A stretch of 64,000 nt of DNA from Amycolatopsis xylanica (GTDB taxonomy: Bacteria; Actinomycetota; Actinomycetes; Mycobacteriales; Pseudonocardiaceae): the NCBI RefSeq assembly GCF_900107045.1, contig NZ_FNON01000003.1, positions 62,001 through 126,000 of the forward strand. The letters run 5' to 3'. The notes under the pieces are model-generated. The model was not told the origin of the DNA. It made no database searches and saw nothing but the letters and a program-made list of their open reading frames with translations. Below are positions 42,880 through 50,699 of the stretch, piece after piece. The translations under genes and the position numbers were made by a program. The first letter of the stretch is position 1; every line of letters begins with the position of its first letter.

Positions 42880-44081
42880 GTGACGGGGATGGTCTTCGCG
42901 CCGGAACCGAGCAGCCGGTACGTCCAGCTCACCTCCTCGGAGGCCACCGCGAGCGCCAGATCGGGGAAACGGTCCAGCAGCGCGGTGAAGCCGCAGGACA
43001 TCTGCAGCCGCGCGAACGACGCGCCGATGCAGAACGACGGGCCGTGCCCGAAGGCGAGATGCCGGGTTGGGGTCTTGCGCCGGATGTCGAACGTGTGCGG
43101 CTCGTCGATCCACCGCTCGTCGTGCTGCGCCGAATCCCGTGCCACCAGCACGGTCGCGTTGCACGGGATGACCTTTTCGCCGAGCTGGACCTCCTCGGTC
43201 GCGAACCGGGGCAGCGCGGTGTAGACCGGCGTCGAGCGCAGGATCTCTTCGATCGCACCGGGCAGCAGCGAGCGGTCGGCGCGCAGCTCGGCGAGCTGAT
43301 CGGGGTGGTTGAGCAGGAGGAACATGCCCTGCCCGAGCTGGCGGGCGGTGTTCTCGTTGTTGCCGACGATCAACGCGATGATCGTCATGACCAGCTCGTC
43401 CTCGCTGAGCTTGCCGTCCTCGTCGTCGTGCACCGCGATGAGCCGGTCGATCAGATGCTCGCCCGGATGCGCACGCTTGTCCGCGATGAGCCCGAGCGAG
43501 TACTGCCACATGGCCATCCCGGCCTCGGCCCGCTCGGCGAGGTCGGCTTCGCGGCTGGTGGCGAGCGCGTCGACCCAGCCACGCACCTGCCGCTGCTCGA
43601 GCACCGGAATGCCGAGCAGCTCGCTGATCCCGCGCGCGGGCAGCTGGAAGGCGAAGGCCTGCAACAGATCCACCGGGCGCTCCCGCCCGGCCAGCTCCTC
43701 GGCGAGCTCGTGCGCGATCGCCTGGACCGACTCGCGCATGGTCTCCACCTGCTGCGGGGTGAACGCGCGGGTGAGCAGCTTGCGCCAGCGCAGATGCCAG
43801 GCGCGGTCGGCGATGTAGGGGTTGGTGAAGTTGCCGTCCGACCCCTCACGCAGCCGCGCGGCCTCCGGGCGCCCGATGTCGGAGCTGAACCGCCGGTCGC
43901 CGAGCACGGCCTGCGCGTCGGCGTACCGGGTGATCAGGTACGCCGTGTCGCCGCTGGGCAGGGTGACCTCGGGGACCGGATCGTGCTCGCGCAGCTCGCC
44001 ATAGGTCCGCGCGAGTGCGCCGAGATCGTCGGCGTCGAACGGGAAGGGGCACTTCTTCTTCGTGGTGACCGGCTCGTCCAT
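42873..44081 (-). CDS. Cytochrome P450 (first of pair) with Asn in place of the oxygen-activating Thr
   Basis: 402 residues from ATG 44081 (GGAG 8 bases upstream; GTG 44090 is possible). ExxR in EEILRSTP, PERF-like region ERWIDEPHTFDIRRK, haem loop FGHGPSFCIGASFAR with the Cys ligand. The I-helix reads LIVGNNENTARQ where most have AGxET(T/S): the conserved Thr is Asn. P450cin shows the same change. Soluble class I bacterial type; needs separate ferredoxin and reductase, not encoded here. Confidence 0.94.
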   Translation of the reverse strand: MDEPVTTKKKCPFPFDADDLGALARTYGELREHDPVPEVTLPSGDTAYLITRYADAQAVLGDRRFSSDIGRPEAARLREGSDGNFTNPYIADRAWHLRWRKLLTRAFTPQQVETMRESVQAIAHELAEELAGRERPVDLLQAFAFQLPARGISELLGIPVLEQRQVRGWVDALATSREADLAERAEAGMAMWQYSLGLIADKRAHPGEHLIDRLIAVHDDEDGKLSEDELVMTIIALIVGNNENTARQLGQGMFLLLNHPDQLAELRADRSLLPGAIEEILRSTPVYTALPRFATEEVQLGEKVIPCNATVLVARDSAQHDERWIDEPHTFDIRRKTPTRHLAFGHGPSFCIGASFARLQMSCGFTALLDRFPDLALAVASEEVSWTYRLLGSGAKTIPVTW

Positions 44082-44083
44082 GG

Positions 44084-45289
44084 TCACCACTCCACCGGCA
44101 GCTCGACCGGGCCGCGCACCACGCCGGTCCGCCAGGTCAGTTCGGACTCCGGCACCGCGAGCCGCAGCTTCGGGAAGCGCCCGAGCAGTGCTTCGAGGCC
44201 CACCCGCAGTTCCATCCTGGCGAGCTGGGACCCGATGCAGTGGTGCGGGCCGTGCCCGAAACCGAGGTGGGCGCCTGCTTCCTTCCTGGTGAAGTCGGCG
44301 CGATCGGGGGCGGGGAAGACGGCCGGGTCGAAGTTGGCGCCCTGCACGTCGGTCACCACCGCCTCGCCGGCGCGGACCAGCGTCCCGCCGACTTCGACGT
44401 CCTCCTTGGCGACCCTGGCGAACATCGAACCGGCCACCCCGATCGGCACGAACCGGATGAGTTCCTCGACCGCGTTGGGGATGAGCTCCGGTGATTCAAC
44501 AAGCTCATTGAGCAGTCGCGGCTCGGTAAGCAACAGGTAACTGGCATTGACCAGCTGACTGGAAACGGTTTCCACGCCCGCTGTCAACAACGTGGTCCCC
44601 AGTTTGACCAGCTCGATCTCGCTGAGCCGTTCTTCTTCGTCCTTCGCCTGCACCATCGCGCTCAGCAAATCGTCGGCTGGCTCTTTCCGGCGCTGCGCGA
44701 CGAGTGAGGCGAGATATTTGCCCAAGCGCATCCGCGCTTCCATCGCCTGCTCGGCGGGCAGGTCCGCGGCGGTGGACAACAAGGAGACCGACCAGCCCCA
44801 GAAGTCCGCCTGGTCCGCCTTCGGGACACCCAGCAGTTCGCACAGCACGGTGATCGGCAACGGCTCGGCGAAAGCGCTCACCAGATCGACCGGCGCGCCC
44901 CGGGTTTCCATCTCGTCGAGCAGCCTGCCCGCGACGGACTCGGCGTCCGCCTGCAAGGTCCTGATCCGGCGCTCGGTGAACGCGTGCATCACTACCCGGC
45001 GCAGGCGGGTGTGCTCCGGGGCGTCCATGGTCGACATCGACACCGAGGTGTTCGACCTGGCGTAGACGCGGGGTTCGTCGTCACCGATCGCCATCGCCCG
45101 GCTGAACCTGTTGTCCCCCAGCACCGCGCGGACATCGGCGTAACGCGTGACGAGCCAAGCCGGTCGCCCGTATGGCATTTGCACCCGGACCAGGCCGGAT
45201 TCCTCGCGGCAGCCACGCAATCCGGGGTCCGGCTCTAGCCGCTCAGCCGGGGTGAACGGGTAGGTCCTCGGTGCTTCGACGCCTGTCAT
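44084..45289 (-). CDS. Cytochrome P450 (second of pair)
   Basis: 401 residues from ATG 45289 with GAGG before it; the stop is 2 bases from the next P450 start. I-helix TTLLTAGVETVSSQL is canonical, ExxR in EELIRFVP, haem loop FGHGPHHCIGSQLAR with the Cys ligand. First gene of the operon, divergent from the polyprenyl synthase, consistent with late oxidation of the terpenoid. Confidence 0.95.
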   Translation of the reverse strand: MTGVEAPRTYPFTPAERLEPDPGLRGCREESGLVRVQMPYGRPAWLVTRYADVRAVLGDNRFSRAMAIGDDEPRVYARSNTSVSMSTMDAPEHTRLRRVVMHAFTERRIRTLQADAESVAGRLLDEMETRGAPVDLVSAFAEPLPITVLCELLGVPKADQADFWGWSVSLLSTAADLPAEQAMEARMRLGKYLASLVAQRRKEPADDLLSAMVQAKDEEERLSEIELVKLGTTLLTAGVETVSSQLVNASYLLLTEPRLLNELVESPELIPNAVEELIRFVPIGVAGSMFARVAKEDVEVGGTLVRAGEAVVTDVQGANFDPAVFPAPDRADFTRKEAGAHLGFGHGPHHCIGSQLARMELRVGLEALLGRFPKLRLAVPESELTWRTGVVRGPVELPVEW

Positions 45290-45342
45290 GCACAACCTCG
45301 TTTCTCCAGCGATTTCGATCACCGAGTAGGCGGAGTCAATTC

Positions 45343-45388
45343 AATTAGGGGCTGCTAGGGGTTTTCGGTAATTAGGGGTCCGTAGGGG
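45343..45388. promoter_or_regulatory. Paired TAGGGG direct repeats between the divergent terpene operons
   Basis: TAGGGG occurs at 45346, 45356, 45373 and 45383: two pairs, each 10 bases apart (TTAGGGG-CTG-CTAGGGG and TTAGGGG-TCC-GTAGGGG), with AATTAGGGG heading both. Evenly spaced heptamers are how SARP or OmpR-type activators bind. The rest of the gap 45290-45596 has a plus-strand TTGACA at 45439-45444 without a convincing -10; nothing else is seen. Confidence 0.5.
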
Positions 45389-45596
45389 CCGTCGTCATTG
45401 CCGCGCAACGGCAGCGTACGTTAATTGCCGAACATGAGTTGACATACCCGCGCGGACTTTTCGGGCAAAGATCCCGAGATCGGCGCACCGTCTTAGAAGG
45501 TTGATAAGCCAAACTCACGAACTTCCGCCGAATAGGCTGAATGCATCAACGTCGATTCAACGCCGCTTCTGATGAATACGACACGAAACCTCGATT

Positions 45597-46658
45597 ATGG
45601 AGAGGCTGGACGACACGGTGATCAGCGCGCTCACAGTCAATTCCCCGCACGTCCCATCATCCGCGAAGGCCGCCGCGGCGGACCACATAACCGAACTGGT
45701 CCGCCCCATCCAGGACGAGCTGGAGGACCGCTGGCTGGAGGAGACCGATCGGCTGGACGCCATTTGCCGGTACGCGCTGCTCCCCGCCGGCAAGCTGTTC
45801 CGCCCAGCGCTGCTGGTCGAGTCCGCGCTGGCCGTCGGCGGCGTGCTGGAGCAGGTGCTGCCCGCCGCGATCGGCACCGAGTACGGCCACACCGCCAGCC
45901 TGGTGCACGACGACATCATCGACGGCGATTCGATGCGCCGCGGGCGCCCGTCGACGTACCACAAGTTCGGTACGGACAACGCGATCGTCGCCGCCGACGC
46001 CCTGATCTTCCATCTCTTCCGCTGCCTGGCCGAATGCCGCGACAAGGGTGTCCCGGCCGAGCGCGTGGTCACCGCGCTGGAGATCGCTTCGGCGTCGGGC
46101 ATCGCGCTGTGCAAGGGCCAGAGCCTCGAAGCCGAGATCACCGAGAACTCGATCCGCGACGTGGCCACCTACCTGCGCATGATCGACGGGAAGACCGCCG
46201 CGTTGTTCCGCAGCTCCTGCCAGTGCGGCTCGGTGCTCGGCGGTGGCTCGGACGAGCAGGTGGACGCGCTGGGGCGCTACGGCACGCATCTCGGGCTCGC
46301 GTTCCAGATCATCGACGACCTGTTCGCGTTCACCGGCGACAGCGAGACGATCGGCAAGCAGACCACCAGCGACATCCGCAACCGCAGGCTCACCCTGCCG
46401 ATCCTGCTGGCCTACCAAAGCGGCGACGCTCAAGACGTGCGTGAGCTGGACATGGTGTTCGAGGGCGGCTTGGTCCCCGAGAAGGCGCTTGCGATGGTCA
46501 GCGACGTACTGGTGAGCACCGGCGCGCTCACGGCGGCACGCAAGATGGCCTGGGAGCACGCGACCTCCGCGCAGGACGCGCTGACCACGTTGCCCGCCAC
46601 GGCCCACCGTGAGCGGCTGCACTGGTTCGCGGCGCACGCGGTCGAGCGGGTGTCCTGA
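45597..46658 (+). CDS. Polyprenyl diphosphate synthase (GGPP or longer)
   Basis: 353 residues. First Asp-rich motif DDIIDGD (Asp105, 106, 109), second region IIDDLFAFTGD (Asp240, 241), where the usual third Asp is Ala244. The residues at -5 and -4 from the first motif are Ala100-Ser101; small residues there leave a deep chain pocket, so C20 or longer (C25) is expected rather than C15. Condenses isopentenyl diphosphate onto allylic diphosphates. First gene of the plus-strand operon, next gene starts at the base after its stop. Confidence 0.93.
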   Translation: MERLDDTVISALTVNSPHVPSSAKAAAADHITELVRPIQDELEDRWLEETDRLDAICRYALLPAGKLFRPALLVESALAVGGVLEQVLPAAIGTEYGHTASLVHDDIIDGDSMRRGRPSTYHKFGTDNAIVAADALIFHLFRCLAECRDKGVPAERVVTALEIASASGIALCKGQSLEAEITENSIRDVATYLRMIDGKTAALFRSSCQCGSVLGGGSDEQVDALGRYGTHLGLAFQIIDDLFAFTGDSETIGKQTTSDIRNRRLTLPILLAYQSGDAQDVRELDMVFEGGLVPEKALAMVSDVLVSTGALTAARKMAWEHATSAQDALTTLPATAHRERLHWFAAHAVERVS

Positions 46659-47612
46659 GTGGACAGACTCAAGGCGCACTTCGAAACCTGGCGGCCGTAC
46701 ACGACCACCTACGTCGGCCTCGTCGGCTTGGCGGGCGCGACGCTCGCCAGCCCCGATCCGTCCGGCTGGCGCCTGCTGGGCGCGTGGGCGGTCCCGACGC
46801 TCGGCTGGCTCGCCGGGCTCTACGGCGGTGACTATTTCGACCGCGAACTCGACGCCATCGCGAAGCCGCATCGCCCGATCCCGTCCGGGCGGATGACCGC
46901 CCGCGGCGCACTGGTCGCGATGGCGCTGTGTGTCTCGATCGGCGCGGCGGCGGCGCTGGCGCTGAACTGGCGGACGGTGTTCCTGGTGGTGGCCGCGCTG
47001 GTCGCCGGGGTCTCGTACAGCACGTTCTTCAAGGCACGCGGGCTGTCCGGCAACCTGGTCCGCGGCGGGCTGACGGCTTTCGCGTTCCTGTTCGGCACCA
47101 TGATGACCGCGACGTACCCGCCGGTGGGACTGCTCGGGATCGCGGGGTTGTTCTGGCTGCACGACGCCGGGACGAACCTGGTCGGCGCCTTGCGCGACCT
47201 GGACGGCGATGCCGAGGGTGGCTATCAGACGCTGCCGGTGCGCCGTGGTGTCTCGGTCGCGCTGGCCTGCGCCACGGGTCTGTACGCGCTGTGGCTGCTG
47301 ATCGCGCTCACACTCCCCCTGAGTCCCGGCTACGTGGTGTTGCTCGGCATCGCCGCCGTGCTGGGCGCGTCCGCGCTCGTCGTCGTGCTGCGCGCGCCAC
47401 GGCCGTTGCCGCGCAAACCCGCGCTTCGGGCGCACGAAATCCTGGTGCTGGAACGGATCGTGCTCGCCTGCGCGCTCCTGTGTTCAGGCGCGGGGCCGGG
47501 GTTCGCCGTGCCGCTGGCCGTCGTCGCGGTGTCGGTGACCTGGCTGGCGCAGCACTACATGAGGCATCGCTACGAGTTCGCACCGACGTTGGGGATGGTG
47601 GCCGGGCCATGA
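46659..47612 (+). CDS. UbiA-family membrane prenyltransferase
   Basis: 317 residues, about eight membrane helices. First Asp motif GGDYFDRELDAIAKPHRPIPSG (Asp58, 61, 65; the leading Asn of the family is Gly57), second LRDLDGDAEGGYQTLPV. UbiA enzymes move a prenyl chain onto an acceptor such as an aromatic or a glycerol-type headgroup; some act as terpene cyclases. The acceptor is not evident, since no aromatic-precursor gene lies here. GTG start directly after the synthase stop. Confidence 0.93.
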   Translation: MDRLKAHFETWRPYTTTYVGLVGLAGATLASPDPSGWRLLGAWAVPTLGWLAGLYGGDYFDRELDAIAKPHRPIPSGRMTARGALVAMALCVSIGAAAALALNWRTVFLVVAALVAGVSYSTFFKARGLSGNLVRGGLTAFAFLFGTMMTATYPPVGLLGIAGLFWLHDAGTNLVGALRDLDGDAEGGYQTLPVRRGVSVALACATGLYALWLLIALTLPLSPGYVVLLGIAAVLGASALVVVLRAPRPLPRKPALRAHEILVLERIVLACALLCSGAGPGFAVPLAVVAVSVTWLAQHYMRHRYEFAPTLGMVAGP

Positions 47613-49249
47613 CGGAACTCGCACTCGACACCAGCCTCGCCCGCGCGGTGGACGCGCTGTTCGCGCTCCGGCGCGAGGACGGGTCGTGGCAGGACACGCT
47701 GCCGTCGGCCGCCGTCTCGACCGCGTCCGCCATGGTGGCGCTGCATTTCGCGGACCCGGACCGGTCCGCGGGCTTGATCTCGGCCGGCGCGCGGTGGCTG
47801 CGGGAGACCCAGAACCCCGACGGCGGCTGGGGTGACGCGGCAGGCGCACCGTCCACATTGAACGTGACCCCCTACGCGGTGGGCGCGCTGCAATTCCTTG
47901 CGCCCGAGGCGTCCGCCGAAAACGTGCGACGCGGCCTGGAACGGATCGAGCGGTTCGGCGGCATGGCGGCCGTCGGAGACCGCCAGCAGTGCAAGCTTTT
48001 CGTGATGTGCGAACAGTTCCTGGCATGGGCCGGGTTGCACGACGAGAACAAGATCATGCGGCTGCCGATGCAGGTCATCCTGATGCCGCGCTGGCTGCGG
48101 CAGAAGGTCTCGTTCACGGTCCCGTTCATCCTGTCCTGGGGCCTGATGCAGGCGAACACTCGCCCGGCGGGGCGGATCCGGCGGGCGATCAACCGGCTCT
48201 GCGAACCCCGCATCCTGTCCTATTTGGACGATCTGCACGAGTTCGAAGGGCCCGGCGGCGGCTATCAGGAGTCCCCGTTCATGGTGGCGCTGGTGTGCAT
48301 CGGGCTCGCCCGCGCCGATGTCCGGCCGGACATCGTGCGCCGGTGCGTCGACTACCTGCGCGCGACAGTCCGGCCCGACGGGGCGTGGCCGGTCAACCGG
48401 GATCTGGAGCTGTCCGCGACCACCTTCGTCACGCACGGCATGCAGGACGCGGGCGAAGGTGATCGCCTGGCGCCGACACTGGACTGGATCCGCCGTTGCC
48501 AGCGCGACGTCGCGTTCCCGGCGACCGGCTGCCCTCCCGGCGGCTGGGGCTGGTCGCTGCGCTGCGGCTGGCCGGACACCGACGACACGGCCGACGCGCT
48601 CATCGCGCTCGCGCGTGCCGGTCACGACCGCACCGACGGCCAGGTCCGGCGCGGGCTCGACTGGTTGCGCGCCATGCAGAACCGCAACGGCTCGTGGAGC
48701 TGTTTCACCACCGACAACCCCATCGACCTGGACGCGGCCTGCTCGGTGATGAGCGCGCACGCGGTGACGGCGTTGCGCGAGGCCGGCGGCCTGACCGTCA
48801 CCGACGAGCCGATCGCCAAGGCATTGCGCTGGTTCGCCAGGACGCAGCGCCCGGACGGCGCGTTCACCTGCCCCTGGTACCGCGGCCTGACGGCGGGCAC
48901 GGGCGCGGTGCTGGACGCGCTCGGCGGGCTCGGCCTGGCGGACAGCGCCGTCGCGCACCGCTGCTCGGAATGGCTGCTGGCCAACCAGAACGCCGACGGC
49001 GGCTGGGGTCCCGGCTCGACCGCGGAGGACACGGCGTGGGCGTTGATCGGCCTGCTCGGCGCGGGCGCACACGGTCATCCGGCGGTCTCGCGCGGTGTCG
49101 AGTGGCTGACCAGGAACCAGCGGCCGGACGGCTTGTGGGAGCCGGATCTGCTCGGCGTGTACTTCCTCGACCTCATGTATTCGTGCGACCTGCTCGCGAC
49201 CGGTTACGCGGTCCAGGCACTCGCCAGGTTCGGAGCGGGCCATGAGTGA
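47609..49249 (+). CDS. Class II terpene cyclase (squalene-hopene cyclase family, short form)
   Basis: 546 residues; start ATG overlaps the UbiA stop (ATGA). Protonating motif DTDD (323-326, GWPDTDDTADAL) and QW-type repeats (QNPDGGWGD near 70, MQNRNGSW, QRPDGAF, QNADGGWGPGS, QRPDGLW). True squalene-hopene cyclases are about 630 residues; this one is shorter. It should fold a long prenyl chain by protonation of an alkene or epoxide; the FAD oxygenase overlapping it suggests an epoxide (inference). Confidence 0.93.
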   Translation: MTELALDTSLARAVDALFALRREDGSWQDTLPSAAVSTASAMVALHFADPDRSAGLISAGARWLRETQNPDGGWGDAAGAPSTLNVTPYAVGALQFLAPEASAENVRRGLERIERFGGMAAVGDRQQCKLFVMCEQFLAWAGLHDENKIMRLPMQVILMPRWLRQKVSFTVPFILSWGLMQANTRPAGRIRRAINRLCEPRILSYLDDLHEFEGPGGGYQESPFMVALVCIGLARADVRPDIVRRCVDYLRATVRPDGAWPVNRDLELSATTFVTHGMQDAGEGDRLAPTLDWIRRCQRDVAFPATGCPPGGWGWSLRCGWPDTDDTADALIALARAGHDRTDGQVRRGLDWLRAMQNRNGSWSCFTTDNPIDLDAACSVMSAHAVTALREAGGLTVTDEPIAKALRWFARTQRPDGAFTCPWYRGLTAGTGAVLDALGGLGLADSAVAHRCSEWLLANQNADGGWGPGSTAEDTAWALIGLLGAGAHGHPAVSRGVEWLTRNQRPDGLWEPDLLGVYFLDLMYSCDLLATGYAVQALARFGAGHE

Positions 49250-50480
49250 CTTCGACGTGCTGATCTGCGGCGCGGGCGCGGGCGGTCTCACGCTGGCGCA
49301 CTTCCTCGGCACCCAGGGCCGCAGGGTTCTGCTGGTGGACAAGCAGTCGCGCCCCCGCAACGTCCACAAAGGCGAGTTGCTCCAGCCCAGGACGGTCCAG
49401 ATACTCGAAGCCGCGGGCTTGGTCGAGCCGCTCGCCGACCGGGGCGCTCGTATCGTGCGGCGGCTGACGTGCAGCACCGCGCGCGACGCCGAGCTGATCA
49501 ATCTGGACTTCGGCCTGCTGGACGCGCCGTACGATTATGGGCTGCTGCACTTCTACAAGGACTTCCGCGAGGTGGTCGGCGCGCAGCTTCCGTCCACTGT
49601 GGAGTACTGGCAGGGCACCCGGGTCGAGGAACTCCGGCGTGCCGACGGCCGGGTCCGCGGGGCTCGGCTGCTGCGCGGCTCCTCGCGGATCGACATCGAG
49701 GCCGGCCTGACGGTGGCCTGCGACGGCCAGGTCTCGCGCCTGCGCGACGACGCGGGGATCGCGGTGCACCGGCGGCTGTACGACCACCAGCTCGTGGCCT
49801 TCGAACTCGAGGACGCGCCGGAACTCGGCCAGAACATGACCATGTACCTGACCCCGGACGGCCTGCGCGTGCTCTTCCAGATGCCCGGCGGGCGCGCGCG
49901 GCTGTACGCGCAGATCCCGTCGCAGAGCTTCCGCGGCGTGGGCAAGGCGGGTCTCGCGTCGTGGACTTCGGACCTGGTGCGCACTGTGCCCGCCCTGGAG
50001 AAGGTGGCCGGACCGTTGCAGGCCGCCGCCCCGGGGATCCAGGTGCTCTCGGCGGCCCGGTTCCACACGCCGGCGTGGCAGGTGCCGGGGCTGGTGCTGC
50101 TGGGCGACACCGCGCACGCCGTGCATCCCATGGTCGGCCAGGGCATGAACGCCGCGATCGGCGACGCGTGGTGCCTGGCAGCACAGTTATCCACAGTGGA
50201 CGCCCTGACCCCGCTCGCGGTCGACGCGGTGGGCGCGCGCTACGAGGCCGAACGGCGTCCGGTGCTGGACTACGTGTCGCGCCTGAGCCATGTGCTCGCG
50301 CTGCTGTTCACGAGCACTTCACGCGGCGCGCGGCTCGTCCGGCCGCGGCTGCTCCGGGCGAACCGGGACAACGACGAGCTGCGGCGGCGCATCGTCTACA
50401 ACATGGCGGGGTTCGGGTCGGACACCTTCACCGGCTGGGCCCTGCGCTCCGCCCTCGGCCTGACCCGCGCGAGGTCATGA
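49242..50480 (+). CDS. FAD-dependent monooxygenase (PHBH fold, possible epoxidase)
   Basis: 412 residues, overlapping the cyclase by 8 bases. FAD motifs: GAGAGGLTLAHFL at the start, the middle VACDGQVSRLRD, and LLGDTAHAVHPMVGQGMNAAIGDAW. C-terminal 60 residues are basic and helical (RGARLVRPRLLRANRDN). In fungal and bacterial meroterpenoid routes such enzymes epoxidise the terminal prenyl alkene before cyclisation. The TGA stop lies inside repeat A5. Confidence 0.92.
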   Translation: MSDFDVLICGAGAGGLTLAHFLGTQGRRVLLVDKQSRPRNVHKGELLQPRTVQILEAAGLVEPLADRGARIVRRLTCSTARDAELINLDFGLLDAPYDYGLLHFYKDFREVVGAQLPSTVEYWQGTRVEELRRADGRVRGARLLRGSSRIDIEAGLTVACDGQVSRLRDDAGIAVHRRLYDHQLVAFELEDAPELGQNMTMYLTPDGLRVLFQMPGGRARLYAQIPSQSFRGVGKAGLASWTSDLVRTVPALEKVAGPLQAAAPGIQVLSAARFHTPAWQVPGLVLLGDTAHAVHPMVGQGMNAAIGDAWCLAAQLSTVDALTPLAVDAVGARYEAERRPVLDYVSRLSHVLALLFTSTSRGARLVRPRLLRANRDNDELRRRIVYNMAGFGSDTFTGWALRSALGLTRARS

Positions 50481-50520
50481 GTGTTGCGGCCGGTTCTAAC
50501 CGGCCTAAACACTCACGACC
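50473..50520. repeat. Palindromic repeat A5
   Basis: GGTCATGAGTGTT / AACACTCACGACC with inner CCGGTTCTAACCGG; a mismatch in the left arm (CAT for CGT) where the monooxygenase's last codons run. It includes that gene's stop. Confidence 0.85.
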
Positions 50521-50529
50521 CCCGGCGTT

Positions 50530-50550
50530 GGGTGAGGGAGGCCCTCACCC
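50530..50550. repeat. C-type palindrome
   Basis: GGGTGAGGGAGGCCCTCACCC, same core as the four copies at 30714-30821. Confidence 0.8.
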
Positions 50551-50611
50551 AGCTGCCAGGCCACCCGTAGGGCTTTCCACCCGCGGCACGCGCGACCCCG
50601 TCAAAGCAGGC

Positions 50612-50635
50612 CGGGATAAAGCAGGCTTTATCCCG
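50612..50635. repeat. Palindromic repeat B5
   Basis: CGGGATAAAGC-AG-GCTTTATCCCG, a perfect hairpin of the B family. Confidence 0.85.
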
Positions 50636-50651
50636 CCGGTGAGCCGTCTGG

Positions 50652-50699
50652 GGTCGTGAGTGTTGCGGCCGGTTCTAACCGGCCGGAACACTCACGACC
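50652..50699. repeat. Palindromic repeat A6
   Basis: GGTCGTGAGTGTT / AACACTCACGACC, inner GCCGGTTCTAACCGGC. The right half encodes the last residues of the MATE protein and its TAG is in the centre. Confidence 0.88.

Noticed and set aside
45597..46658. Primary-metabolism menaquinone-chain synthase
   Set aside because: The gene is tied by overlap to UbiA, cyclase and monooxygenase genes, which is not the arrangement of menaquinone genes; however chain length was not proven.
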